From: Microcoleus sp. FACHB-68
GTDB taxonomy: Bacteria; Cyanobacteriota; Cyanobacteriia; Cyanobacteriales; Oscillatoriaceae
Assembly (NCBI RefSeq): GCF_014695715.1
Contig: NZ_JACJOT010000008.1
Coordinates: 124,001-188,000 of the forward strand
Direction: 5' to 3'
DNA: 64,000 nucleotides
Below are positions 56,540 to 64,000 of the stretch, piece after piece; positions within the stretch are counted from its first letter, which is position 1, and each line of letters opens with the position of its first letter. Both the position numbers and the translations under genes were made by a program. The notes beneath the pieces are model-generated. The model had not been told where the DNA came from, did not search any database, and worked only from the letters and a program-made list of their open reading frames with translations.

Positions 56540-57310
56540 ATGGCAACTCAATCCTCTGTCCGCTCTCGCGGCATGGAACTGTTGATTTCTTACAAACACA
56601 ATCCCTCTGTCGAAATTCGTAATCAGCTAGTGCGGTTGAATATTGGCTTAGTACGCAAAATCGCTCATCGCGTCAGCCATCAGTGCGCCGAACCTTACGA
56701 AGACCTCGAACAAATCGGTTATCTTGGCTTAATCCGGGCGATTGAGCGATTCGATCCGACACAAGGATGCGCCTTTAGCTCGTTTGCCGTTCCCTACATT
56801 CGCGGCGAAATGCTGCATTTTCTCCGTGACAAGGGCAGTTCTGTTAGAATTCCCCGCCGGTGGCAAGAATTGCAAAGAGAGGGGCAGAAGGTGCGCGAAG
56901 AATTTACCAACAATCAGCGCCGTTCCCCCAGTGAGGCTGAAATTGCCCAACAACTTGGAGTTTCTGTACAAGAATGGCGCGATAGCCAGTTAGCCACACA
57001 AAATTGCACTCCCCTCAGTCTGGATGCCACAGTTAGCCAGCAAGTTGAGACACCGATGACGTTGGGTGATACCTTGCTTGATGTGAATTACCAATCACTG
57101 CAACGGGCTGAAGAGGAACGTCAACAACTACACAGCGCTTTGGGCGAGTTGGAAGAAAAAACCCGCGAAGTGATTGAATTTGTATTTTTAAATGATATTT
57201 CCCGCAAGGATGTGGCCAAGCAAATTGGCGTCAGCCCGATGACCGTAACCCGGCGAATTCAAAGAGGGGTTGAAGAATTAGTCTCGCTGTTGCGACCTCA
57301 AATTGCCTGA
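56540..57310 (+). CDS. sigF: Group 3 RNA polymerase sigma factor, SigF type
   Basis: The 256-residue sigma factor has region 2 with D-L-E-Q-I-G-Y-L-G-L-I-R-A-I-E-R-F and F-S-S-F-A-V-P-Y-I-R-G-E. Region 3 follows, then region 4 with an E-E-K-T-R-E-V stretch and a C-terminal helix-turn-helix (V-A-K-Q-I-G-V-S-P-M-T-V-T-R-R). There is no region 1.1. Cyanobacterial SigF controls pilus and motility genes and responds to stress. It has no adjacent anti-sigma gene. Confidence 0.92.
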   Translation: MATQSSVRSRGMELLISYKHNPSVEIRNQLVRLNIGLVRKIAHRVSHQCAEPYEDLEQIGYLGLIRAIERFDPTQGCAFSSFAVPYIRGEMLHFLRDKGSSVRIPRRWQELQREGQKVREEFTNNQRRSPSEAEIAQQLGVSVQEWRDSQLATQNCTPLSLDATVSQQVETPMTLGDTLLDVNYQSLQRAEEERQQLHSALGELEEKTREVIEFVFLNDISRKDVAKQIGVSPMTVTRRIQRGVEELVSLLRPQIA

Positions 57311-57407
57311 AAGAAAGGTAAAAGGTAACAAGCCAGCCTAAAAAATATTCTGTTTGCCTTTTTCCTGTTTTCTCCCAGTGGAGGTCGCTTGAGTTCTCAA
57401 GATCAAA

Positions 57408-58307
57408 TTAGGGAGCTTTGTTTGGAGGGTTGGCAGACTGGGCGCTAGAATTCACGGGCGACTCAGATGGGACAACATCAGGCAAAGACCGGCCTGCTAT
57501 GTAAAGCCACGCTAAGCCGGCTAACCCCAAAAGCATCCCCCCAACACTCACCAGTTGAGCGATCCGCACCGGGCCAAGCATTAAGCTATCTGTCCGCAAG
57601 CCTTCAATCCAGACTCGACCGGCACTATAAGTTGCAAAGTAAACAAGAAACAATGTGCCCAATTTCAGATGTGGCTTGCCCTTCAGGCTTCGGAAAAATA
57701 AGGTAATTAGTAAGCCAAATACCGCCAAGTCCCACAAAGATTCGTAAAGAAAGGTGGGATGGAAGTATTCAAAATTGATGTAGCCTGCAGGACGCTGTGC
57801 TGGAGGAATATAGAGTTTCCAAGGCAGATCGGTTGGCCGGCCAAATGCTTCTGAGTTGAAAAAATTTCCCCACCGGCCTATTGCCTGACCCAAAATTACA
57901 GAGGGGGCAACAATATCTGCCAATTGCCAAAAGGAAATTTTTTTCAGTCGCGCAAAGATTAAAGCTGCGATGATGCCGCCTATAATCGCGCCGTGAATAG
58001 CAATCCCGCCTTTCCAGATCGCAATGATATCGCCTGGATCTTTGGCGTATTGCGGCCACTGAAACAGCACATAGTAAATGCGGGCGCAAGGAATGGCCGC
58101 TAAAACCAACCAGATGGCTAAGTCGCCGATTAAGTCTGGGTTGACGTTACGGTACTTGGCCAAATACTGGGAAAGTGTCAATCCTATCAATACTGCCGAG
58201 GCGATCAACAGGCCATACCAGCGCACGCTAAGCGGCCCTAGGCTGAAGATAATAGGGCCGGGAGAAGCAAATTGAAAGGCTAAGGGAAAATTGAGAATAT
58301 CCATCAT
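57408..58307 (-). CDS. lgt: Prolipoprotein diacylglyceryl transferase
   Basis: Lgt moves diacylglycerol from phosphatidylglycerol to the lipobox cysteine of prolipoproteins, in the inner membrane. The 299-residue, seven-segment protein has the signature [13 protein letters not shown] and H-G-A-I-I-G-G. The C-terminal 25 residues are Pro/Ser/Asn-rich. A lipoprotein gene lies 1.3 kb away on the same strand. The start M-M-D-I-L follows an ordinary gap. Confidence 0.95.
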   Translation of the reverse strand: MMDILNFPLAFQFASPGPIIFSLGPLSVRWYGLLIASAVLIGLTLSQYLAKYRNVNPDLIGDLAIWLVLAAIPCARIYYVLFQWPQYAKDPGDIIAIWKGGIAIHGAIIGGIIAALIFARLKKISFWQLADIVAPSVILGQAIGRWGNFFNSEAFGRPTDLPWKLYIPPAQRPAGYINFEYFHPTFLYESLWDLAVFGLLITLFFRSLKGKPHLKLGTLFLVYFATYSAGRVWIEGLRTDSLMLGPVRIAQLVSVGGMLLGLAGLAWLYIAGRSLPDVVPSESPVNSSAQSANPPNKAP

Positions 58308-58416
58308 AAGATTTCTTCAGAGGGCGCAAGCCTGTTTGTCCCAAGGCGAATTAGCGGCAACTCAGTCCACATAATGTCCTGTGGTGAGACCGGCTTTAAT
58401 TATTATCAATGTTTAA

Positions 58417-58488
58417 CTGGGGTGCAAGGATTCGAACCTCGGAATGGCTGGACCAAAACCAGCTGCCTTACCACTTGGCGACACCCCA
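58417..58488 (-). tRNA. tRNA-Gln (anticodon UUG)
   Basis: On the minus strand 72 bases fold with acceptor TGGGGTG/CACCCCA, D arm GCC...GGC and anticodon stem GCTGG/CCAGC around TTTTGGT. The T arm is CGAGG-TTCGAAT-CCTTG. The discriminator is G; CCA is not encoded. Confidence 0.97.
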
Positions 58489-59170
58489 TTGCTGTCACCT
58501 TGATTATATTAACACCCTACCACCTGAAGTTGTCAAGAACTTTTATATTTTTCTGAGAACTTTTTTTAACCCCTCCTTTCTGGCCAGCGAGAGGGCTTAG
58601 GAGCCAGGGAGCCGGTGGGGATAGCTTTGCGAGAGTGCCCACTTAATTTAAGGCGTACACTTTTTTGGGAAAGTCACCATTTCTTCAAATAACCTGCCAT
58701 CTGTAACTTTCTTATCGTAAATTTTTCTAACCTTATTTTTAAAAATAAGGCTTAAAGAAATATGGTCACTTTATAAATGCAGGATAATATCCCCTACAGA
58801 AAAGCCCTTTCACCTATCAGCCGGTGAGAGAGCAAACAAGAGTAACAATTTAAATATCATCCCGCCTAAAACCCAATTTTTCGCTCCCTGAGGGCAACAC
58901 AGGGAGCGAAATAAGATGCCTAAGCGTCAGATCACCACTCTTAACCCTCGCCTATCTCAAAATACTTAGTCTTTTATTAAGCAATTTCTAAGTGTTGTTG
59001 CAACTTGTGTGGTAGTCCGGCTGCTTTTTCTAGATTCAGGTATGGTAGTAAGGATGCTGAATAATTAAGCAAATATAAAGACAGGTTCGGCTGATCTTCC
59101 AGCCTACCAATTTAAAAACGTGTTCCTCACCATCTCCATCCGAGATGGGTAAACGATAGAAGGAGGTTGT
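58489..59170. other. Large gap with an orphan hairpin
   Basis: No coding frame is supported over 680 bases. At 58881-58909 a perfect ten-pair stem (tcgctccctg with cagggagcga) with a nine-base loop stands alone, with no T-run on either strand. The upstream part is AT-rich. Confidence 0.5.
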
Positions 59171-59416
59171 ATGACTCCCTCAATGCTTCGTCACCTATGG
59201 GTTGTGGTTGAAAAGGCCCAAGCAAACTTTCTGTTAAACCTTGATGATGCCAGCTTAGAGCAGTGGTTGCTCAAGCAGTTCAAACAAGAGCGCTCGCTCA
59301 ATCATGATGAAGTGAATATTTTAAATTCCTACATCCGATCTAAACTGTCACTGATCCGCGACCTCGCTCAGGAGCGGCAACTGACAGAACTGTTCGGACA
59401 CGGGTCTCTCTGCTGA
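59171..59416 (+). CDS. Small conserved-looking protein
   Basis: The 81-residue protein has a very strong ribosome binding site (AAGGAGGTTGT) before the ATG. It is helical, with W-V-V-V-E-K-A-Q, L-E-Q-W-L-L-K-Q-F and L-S-L-I-R-D-L-A. There is no signal peptide or membrane segment. It looks like a cyanobacterial small protein, but I cannot name the family. Confidence 0.7.
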   Translation: MTPSMLRHLWVVVEKAQANFLLNLDDASLEQWLLKQFKQERSLNHDEVNILNSYIRSKLSLIRDLAQERQLTELFGHGSLC

Positions 59417-59569
59417 AAAGCTTTGGCCCAAGGAAGCGTTTAGGCGTTTTGAGCGCGAGTTCCCCTGCCGGCCACCGGCACCCACTCGCCATAAACTTGA
59501 CATCAAACGCCTATTATTGCCTTCATTGCTAGCAACCAAGGGCAAGGCTTGTCAGCTTGTCGTTTGTTC

Positions 59570-60079
59570 CTATTGTGGCTCCGCTTTTTCTACAGATCCA
59601 TCGTTGACACCAAGGGTTAGTTCCAACGGTGTGCCAGAAGCGTGTGCCTTAATTGCCTGCCGATAGACTTGGTAGTTGGTCGGTAGTGTAACGGTTTGTA
59701 CGCCCTCTTGATAACTCAGCTTGTACTCCACAGTTTTCTGAAGCTGTGGGGAACTGGCTTTTTCCAGCGGTTTCTGTAGTCGTTTCTCAATGTCATCCAC
59801 TGTGGGGCGTGGCGGGAGTGCCGGCCACCACAAGCCTTTGTCATCAGGGCCGGTGGTTGCCCCTTCTGGCTTCTCGCCATTACGGTTCAGTAGAAAAGTT
59901 GAGCCAAAACTTTCGCGGCGGGGCATTTTATCGCCGGCAGGATTTATTGAATATTCCACTTGCCAAGTATAGGTTGTTAGAGCGGTTGCTTCATAGCGCT
60001 CTGCGGTTACAGTGTTGCAACCGGCAACGGTTAATGCCACAACAGTCCCAACCAAACACCGCAGCCTACCCATGCCCAT
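59570..60079 (-). CDS. Putative lipoprotein
   Basis: ATG 60079 follows GAGGGAAAG. The start M-G-M-G-R-L-R-C-L-V-G-T is a lipoprotein signal, with V-A-G-C at its end as lipobox (Cys near residue 21). The mature part has Trp and Pro/Arg-rich segments and no known domain. An upstream frame to 60193 is non-genic. About 169 residues. It should be lipidated by the nearby Lgt. The role is unknown. Confidence 0.75.
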   Translation of the reverse strand: MGMGRLRCLVGTVVALTVAGCNTVTAERYEATALTTYTWQVEYSINPAGDKMPRRESFGSTFLLNRNGEKPEGATTGPDDKGLWWPALPPRPTVDDIEKRLQKPLEKASSPQLQKTVEYKLSYQEGVQTVTLPTNYQVYRQAIKAHASGTPLELTLGVNDGSVEKAEPQ

Positions 60080-60298
60080 TCTTTCCCTCTGAGTCCGCAC
60101 TCTTTCGCCTCTGACCCCAGCATTCAGACAATTACTACTGTTTGTCTTAACAATCATATCAAATATATTTGTTGGATAAACACGATTAAACAAAATCCCA
60201 GTCTATAGAAGCAATAATAGGAAAAATTACATCAATATATTTCAATTCAAAATTCAAAGTTTAAAATTGATTAAGAAGTACCTACAGCAATTAAAATC

Positions 60299-60985
60299 GT
60301 GCAATTAGCGCCCCTATTTCCGATTGTCTATCAACTTCTCAAGCCGGCCTTTCCCAGCTGCCTGTGGACAGGGCCAAATACTTCCCCTGCCATTGCCCTA
60401 ACCTTTGATGATGGCCCGCATCTCGAACACACCCCTCAACTGCTAGAAGTTTTAGATCGCTACGGCATTGTCGCCAGTTTCTTTTGGTTAGGGGCGTGCG
60501 TTGATCGGGTGCCGGCAATCGCTAAACAAGTTTATCAGCGGGGTCACTGGGTTGGCTTGCATGGATACGAGCATCGTGCCTTTCCCCAGCTTAGCGAAGA
60601 AGCTCTCAAACAAAGCTTAAAACAAACCCAAATCGCGATCGCCAATGCTTGCGAACTGGATCTGCAGTATGTCCAGCAGTCTATGCGAGACGTGCGTCCT
60701 CCTAATGGGATCTTTACCCCTCAAACTTTGCAGTTGTTGCGCCAGTGGAACTACCGGCCCGTTATGTGGAGTGTAGTCCCAGAAGATTGGGTGCGTCCCG
60801 GAGTGGATCTTGTGGTGCAGCGGGTGATGCGGCAAGTTAGACCGGGTTCCGTGATAGTTTTACATGACGGATACTTTGGCGGACAAGACGTGGCGCAGAC
60901 AACCGCCCAACTAATTCCCCTGTTACTGGAGCAAGGCTATCAATTTGTTAGCATCAACCAGCTGTGGAAGGCAAATCAACTTTAG
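60299..60985 (+). CDS. Polysaccharide deacetylase (NodB/CE4 family)
   Basis: The 228-residue protein has the NodB motifs T-F-D-D-G-P (about 33-38), H-G-Y-E-H-R (metal His pair, about 84-89) and R-P-P-N-G (about 124-128). V-L-H-D-G lies near the end. It should remove acetyl groups from N-acetylated sugars of peptidoglycan or chitin-like polymers. GTG 60299 is the start, with a weak binding site. No signal peptide is seen, so it may be cytoplasmic or exported by another route. Confidence 0.9.
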   Translation: MQLAPLFPIVYQLLKPAFPSCLWTGPNTSPAIALTFDDGPHLEHTPQLLEVLDRYGIVASFFWLGACVDRVPAIAKQVYQRGHWVGLHGYEHRAFPQLSEEALKQSLKQTQIAIANACELDLQYVQQSMRDVRPPNGIFTPQTLQLLRQWNYRPVMWSVVPEDWVRPGVDLVVQRVMRQVRPGSVIVLHDGYFGGQDVAQTTAQLIPLLLEQGYQFVSINQLWKANQL

Positions 60986-61142
60986 ATTTTAAGTCTAGAT
61001 TTAGTTTGACCCAAAAAGCTCATAGGCTTTTTAAGCACAAGAACAGTGCGATTTCATAGCAAAGTCAGTTAAATCGATTTTTGATATTACGGATCGAAAC
61101 CCTCCACTGCCGGCAGCCACCCAATCTTCCCCCACAGCAACT

Positions 61143-61982
61143 CTATTCGTGGGTTGTCCCATCCGGCATAATCGCTCCTCTGAGATCGGCATCACGCAAA
61201 TTAACCCGAACCAGATTAGTGTCAATCAAGATAGCATCCCGCAAATTTGCGCCGGTGAGGTTTGACCAACTCAGTTTAGCCCGATACAGCGTCGCCCCAG
61301 TCAGATTGACTTCCCGTAAAGTTGACCAACTTACATTGGTTCCGCGCAGTTGAGCCTTACTCATATTGGCTCCCGCTAAGTTAGATCCACTCAGCTTGGC
61401 TTTGCTCAAATTTGCCCGACTCAAGTCTGCTCCTGTCAGGTTCGCCCCATTCAAAATCGCATTCGTTAAGTTGACTCCTTCTAGGATAGAGTTAATCAGA
61501 ATCGCAATTGTGAGGTTGACCCCTTCTAAGTTGGCGCGGCTCAGATCGGCTTCAGTCAGGATAGCCCGACTCAAATTGGCGTCGCTGAGATTGGCTGATT
61601 TAAGATTGGCTTTCGTCAGTTTTACCTCACTGGCAATCACCTCACTGAGTGTTGCTCCCTGGAGATTGACCTCACTCAAATTTGCCCGACTCAAGTTTGT
61701 CTCACTTAAATTTGCTTTTTCTAAATTGGCTCGGCTCAGATCGGCTCCGATTAAGTTCATCTCACTTAAAATAGCCCCACTCAAGTTCGCACCCTGAAGT
61801 TTAACTTCCCGCAAATTGGCTCGGCTGAGCTTAGCTTCTTGCAAATACGCCCCACTGAGATCTGCATCCCGTAAGTTAACTCCACTCAAATCTACTCCCT
61901 GTAGGTGGCACCCGCTCAGTTTTAGATCGCGAAAATCTCGTTCACCGGCTGCATATCGCTTTAGAAGTTCGTTGGCATCCAT
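61143..61982 (-). CDS. Pentapeptide repeat protein
   Basis: About 279 residues of almost unbroken A(N/D)L pentapeptides follow a lead motif E-L-L-K-R-Y-A-A-G-E-R-D-F. This is nearly identical to the lead of the protein at 15542-16582. The start could be ATG 61982 or GTG 62000; neither has a clear ribosome binding site. The tail ends in G-T-T-H-E. No other domain. Confidence 0.9.
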   Translation of the reverse strand: MDANELLKRYAAGERDFRDLKLSGCHLQGVDLSGVNLRDADLSGAYLQEAKLSRANLREVKLQGANLSGAILSEMNLIGADLSRANLEKANLSETNLSRANLSEVNLQGATLSEVIASEVKLTKANLKSANLSDANLSRAILTEADLSRANLEGVNLTIAILINSILEGVNLTNAILNGANLTGADLSRANLSKAKLSGSNLAGANMSKAQLRGTNVSWSTLREVNLTGATLYRAKLSWSNLTGANLRDAILIDTNLVRVNLRDADLRGAIMPDGTTHE

Positions 61983-62000
61983 GTCCTGTATCTCACACAC

Positions 62001-62334
62001 TATATAACTTACACAATCTACTGAGGCCGGGTTTTAATTTATCGTCTCAGATGACATAAGATTTTAGTTCTAACCTTTTTCAGTCTGCCCAATAAGTGTC
62101 GCTCCATAGCAACCGCCGCAAAGTTGTCTACAAATTGTCTCCTTTCACCGGCACAAACCGCGCAAACAATCATAGATTCTGAGACAATCAGAGTTGTCAT
62201 GGTCATTGGTCATTGGTCATTGGTCATCAGTCTTGGGTAATGACTGATGATTGACGGTTCATCGTTCATGCCAGCAATGAACAATGAACAATGAACAATG
62301 AACAATTAGAAATTAGCAAGCTCACAACTGACAA
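62001..62334. other. Divergent gap filled with STRR heptamers
   Basis: The pentapeptide gene and ilvD diverge here. From 62205 the gap is built of heptamer arrays (see separate entry), which run into the start codon of ilvD. No other gene is seen. Confidence 0.6.
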
Positions 62335-62349
62335 ATGACAAATGACAAT
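62205..62349 (+). repeat. STRR2-like heptamer arrays
   Basis: Four tandem ttggtca units (about 62209-62235) match the STRR2 class described in filamentous cyanobacteria. They are followed by four gaacaat units (about 62283-62305) and three tgacaaa/tgacaat units (about 62330-62350). The last array overlaps the ilvD start codon. Confidence 0.85.
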
Positions 62350-64000
62350 TTGAGAAGCAGCGTTGTGACCCAAGGTGTGCAGCGTTCGCCAAACCGGGCA
62401 ATGCTGCGTGCCGTTGGGTTTGGTGACGGAGATTTCACGAAACCGATTGTGGGAATTGCCAATGGTTACAGCACGATCACACCGTGCAATATGGGATTGA
62501 ACCAGTTGGCGCTGCGGGCTGAGGCAGGAGCGCGGGCTGCCGGTGCCATGCCCCAGTTATTTGGCACGATTACGATCAGTGATGGCATCTCGATGGGAAC
62601 AGAGGGGATGAAATATTCCCTGGTATCGCGGGAGGTGATTGCAGACTCGATAGAGACAGTTTGTAATGGCCAAAGTATGGATGGGGTGCTCGCGGTTGGT
62701 GGCTGCGATAAAAATATGCCAGGGGCGATGATTGCGATCGCTCGTTTGAATATCCCCGCAGTTTTTGTCTACGGCGGCACGATTAAACCAGGCCATCACA
62801 ACGGACGGGATCTGACAGTTGTCAGTCCTTTTGAGGCTGTGGGTGAATACAGCGCCGGCAAAATTGATGAGGCAGAACTACTGGAAGTCGAGCGTAAGGC
62901 TTGCCCCGGTGCCGGTTCTTGCGGCGGTATGTATACGGCTAATACCATGTCTTCTGCATTTGAGGCAATGGGAATGAGTTTGATGTACTCTTCCACGATG
63001 GCGGCTGAGGATGCAGAAAAAGCAGACAGTGCAGAAAAGTCGGCATTTGTTCTGGTTGAGGCAATCAAAAACCAGATTTTGCCCCGTCAAATTTTGACTC
63101 GCAAGGCGTTTGAAAATGCGATTTCGGTGATTATGGCCGTGGGTGGATCTACAAATGCAGTGCTGCATTTGCTGGCAATTGCCCATGCGGTAGGTGTCGA
63201 GTTAAAGCTTGAGGACTTTGAAACGATTCGCGCCAAGGTGCCGGTGTTGTGCGATCTCAAGCCGAGTGGTCGCTATGTTGCAACAGATTTGCATAAAGCC
63301 GGCGGGATTCCGCTGGTGATGAAAATGCTGCTAGAGCACGGCTTACTGCACGGAGATGCGCTAACTGTAACCGGCAAGACGATTGCAGAACAGTTGGCAG
63401 ATGTCCCATCTGAACCGGCAGCCGGTCAAGATGTGATCCGTCCTTGGAATAATCCGCTTTACGCTCAAGGGCACTTGGCAATTCTCAGCGGAAATCTGGC
63501 GACAGAAGGCGCAGTTGCCAAGATTAGCGGTGTCAAAACTCCTAGTATCACCGGCCCTGCACGCGTGTTTGAATCAGAAGAGGAGTGCTTGAAAGCAATT
63601 ATGGCCGGCAAAATTCAAGCCGGTGACGTGCTGATTGTTCGCTATGAAGGGCCAAAAGGTGGGCCAGGAATGCGAGAAATGCTGGCTCCTACCTCGGCGC
63701 TTATCGGTGCCGGCTTGGGAGATAAGGTGGGGTTAATTACTGATGGCCGGTTTTCTGGGGGCACTTATGGCTTGGTGGTTGGCCATGTCGCACCCGAAGC
63801 CGCCGTTGGGGGGACAATCGCCCTGGTTCAGGAAAACGATAGCATTACCATTGACGCCCGTACCCGTTCGTTACACCTTCATGTACCTGATGAAGAATTA
63901 GAGCGCCGGCGCAGTGCTTGGCAGCCGCCTAAGCCCCGCTATACAAGCGGTGTGCTGGCTAAATACGCCAAGTTGGTTTCTTCCAGCAGTGTTGGGGCGG
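62335..64000 (+). CDS. ilvD: Dihydroxy-acid dehydratase, 5' part (partial)
   Basis: This enzyme dehydrates 2,3-dihydroxy-acids to 2-keto acids, the third step for valine and isoleucine. The frame runs off the right edge with 555 codons visible. It has [23 protein letters not shown] (Fe-S Cys) and [10 protein letters not shown] near the end. ATG 62335 (M-T-N-D-N-L-R-S) is in frame and lies inside the heptamer array. There is no other good start, so the repeat supplies the first codons. ilvB is upstream in this window. Confidence 0.95.
   Translation, partial: MTNDNLRSSVVTQGVQRSPNRAMLRAVGFGDGDFTKPIVGIANGYSTITPCNMGLNQLALRAEAGARAAGAMPQLFGTITISDGISMGTEGMKYSLVSREVIADSIETVCNGQSMDGVLAVGGCDKNMPGAMIAIARLNIPAVFVYGGTIKPGHHNGRDLTVVSPFEAVGEYSAGKIDEAELLEVERKACPGAGSCGGMYTANTMSSAFEAMGMSLMYSSTMAAEDAEKADSAEKSAFVLVEAIKNQILPRQILTRKAFENAISVIMAVGGSTNAVLHLLAIAHAVGVELKLEDFETIRAKVPVLCDLKPSGRYVATDLHKAGGIPLVMKMLLEHGLLHGDALTVTGKTIAEQLADVPSEPAAGQDVIRPWNNPLYAQGHLAILSGNLATEGAVAKISGVKTPSITGPARVFESEEECLKAIMAGKIQAGDVLIVRYEGPKGGPGMREMLAPTSALIGAGLGDKVGLITDGRFSGGTYGLVVGHVAPEAAVGGTIALVQENDSITIDARTRSLHLHVPDEELERRRSAWQPPKPRYTSGVLAKYAKLVSSSSVGA

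Noticed and set aside
62205-62349. CRISPR-like array
   Set aside because: Units are seven bases and directly tandem with no spacers; this is STRR-type sequence, and no cas gene is present.

Overview
This window is a cyanobacterial chromosome segment, probably from a filamentous Oscillatoriales or Microcoleus-like organism. The group is certain from gene content (Raf1 RuBisCO chaperone, Tic22-like protein, SigF-type sigma factor, many pentapeptide repeats, a kinase fused to WD40 repeats, a pheophorbide-oxygenase-like Rieske protein). The genus is inference. Most of the DNA is heavily loaded with the palindrome family RCCGGY (GCCGGC, ACCGGC, GCCGGT). I counted 18 in the 1545 bases at 4562-6106. 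Intergenic gaps carry heptanucleotide tandem repeats of the STRR type known from cyanobacteria. At least nine HIP1 octamers (GCGATCGC) are also present.

Layout. 1-6.95 kb holds housekeeping genes: a DUF6464 tail, rplU-rpmA, hemB, a GNAT enzyme, a degenerate histidine-kinase-like protein, a Sua5/YrdC protein with prmC, and a Tic22-like protein. A nearly gene-free stretch of 1.8 kb follows, holding only tRNA-Pro. 8.8-15.3 kb is a complete type I restriction-modification system in the order M-S-R. 15.5-25 kb carries a pentapeptide protein, a redoxin, an alpha/beta hydrolase-fold protein, Raf1, and a possible sulfur cluster (cysC, USP-like, SLC13). A WD40 Ser/Thr kinase and tRNA-Val follow. 27.9-33.4 kb is a second, unrelated type I system in the order R-S-M. 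33.6-37.6 kb is a patched region: a Rieske oxygenase flanked by a 97-base direct repeat containing the end of arfB, and an ABC permease lacking its coupling loop. 37.9-64 kb is mostly housekeeping: M23 peptidase, ftsH, an FMN reductase, a ferrochelatase-family protein with a polyhistidine tail, a diguanylate cyclase, an MFS transporter, ilvB with a zinc ribbon, a WGR protein, fructokinase, prfB with its programmed frameshift, a Bax-inhibitor-1 homologue, sigF, lgt, tRNA-Gln, a lipoprotein, a polysaccharide deacetylase, a pentapeptide protein, and the 5' part of ilvD.

The two restriction systems are the clear accessory islands. Each contains a modification, a specificity and a restriction gene with intact key motifs. 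Both are nearly devoid of the RCCGGY palindromes that saturate their neighbours: about 5 in 6.5 kb and 1 in 5.5 kb. This points to acquisition from another source. I found no CRISPR array, no intact insertion sequence and no obviously new multi-gene system. The most unusual single items are the RCCGGY contrast, the arfB repeat around the Rieske gene, the IlvB zinc ribbon, the His-tailed chelatase, a 33-residue hydrophobic protein with a strong ribosome binding site, and several proteins that keep their fold but lack catalytic or coupling elements.
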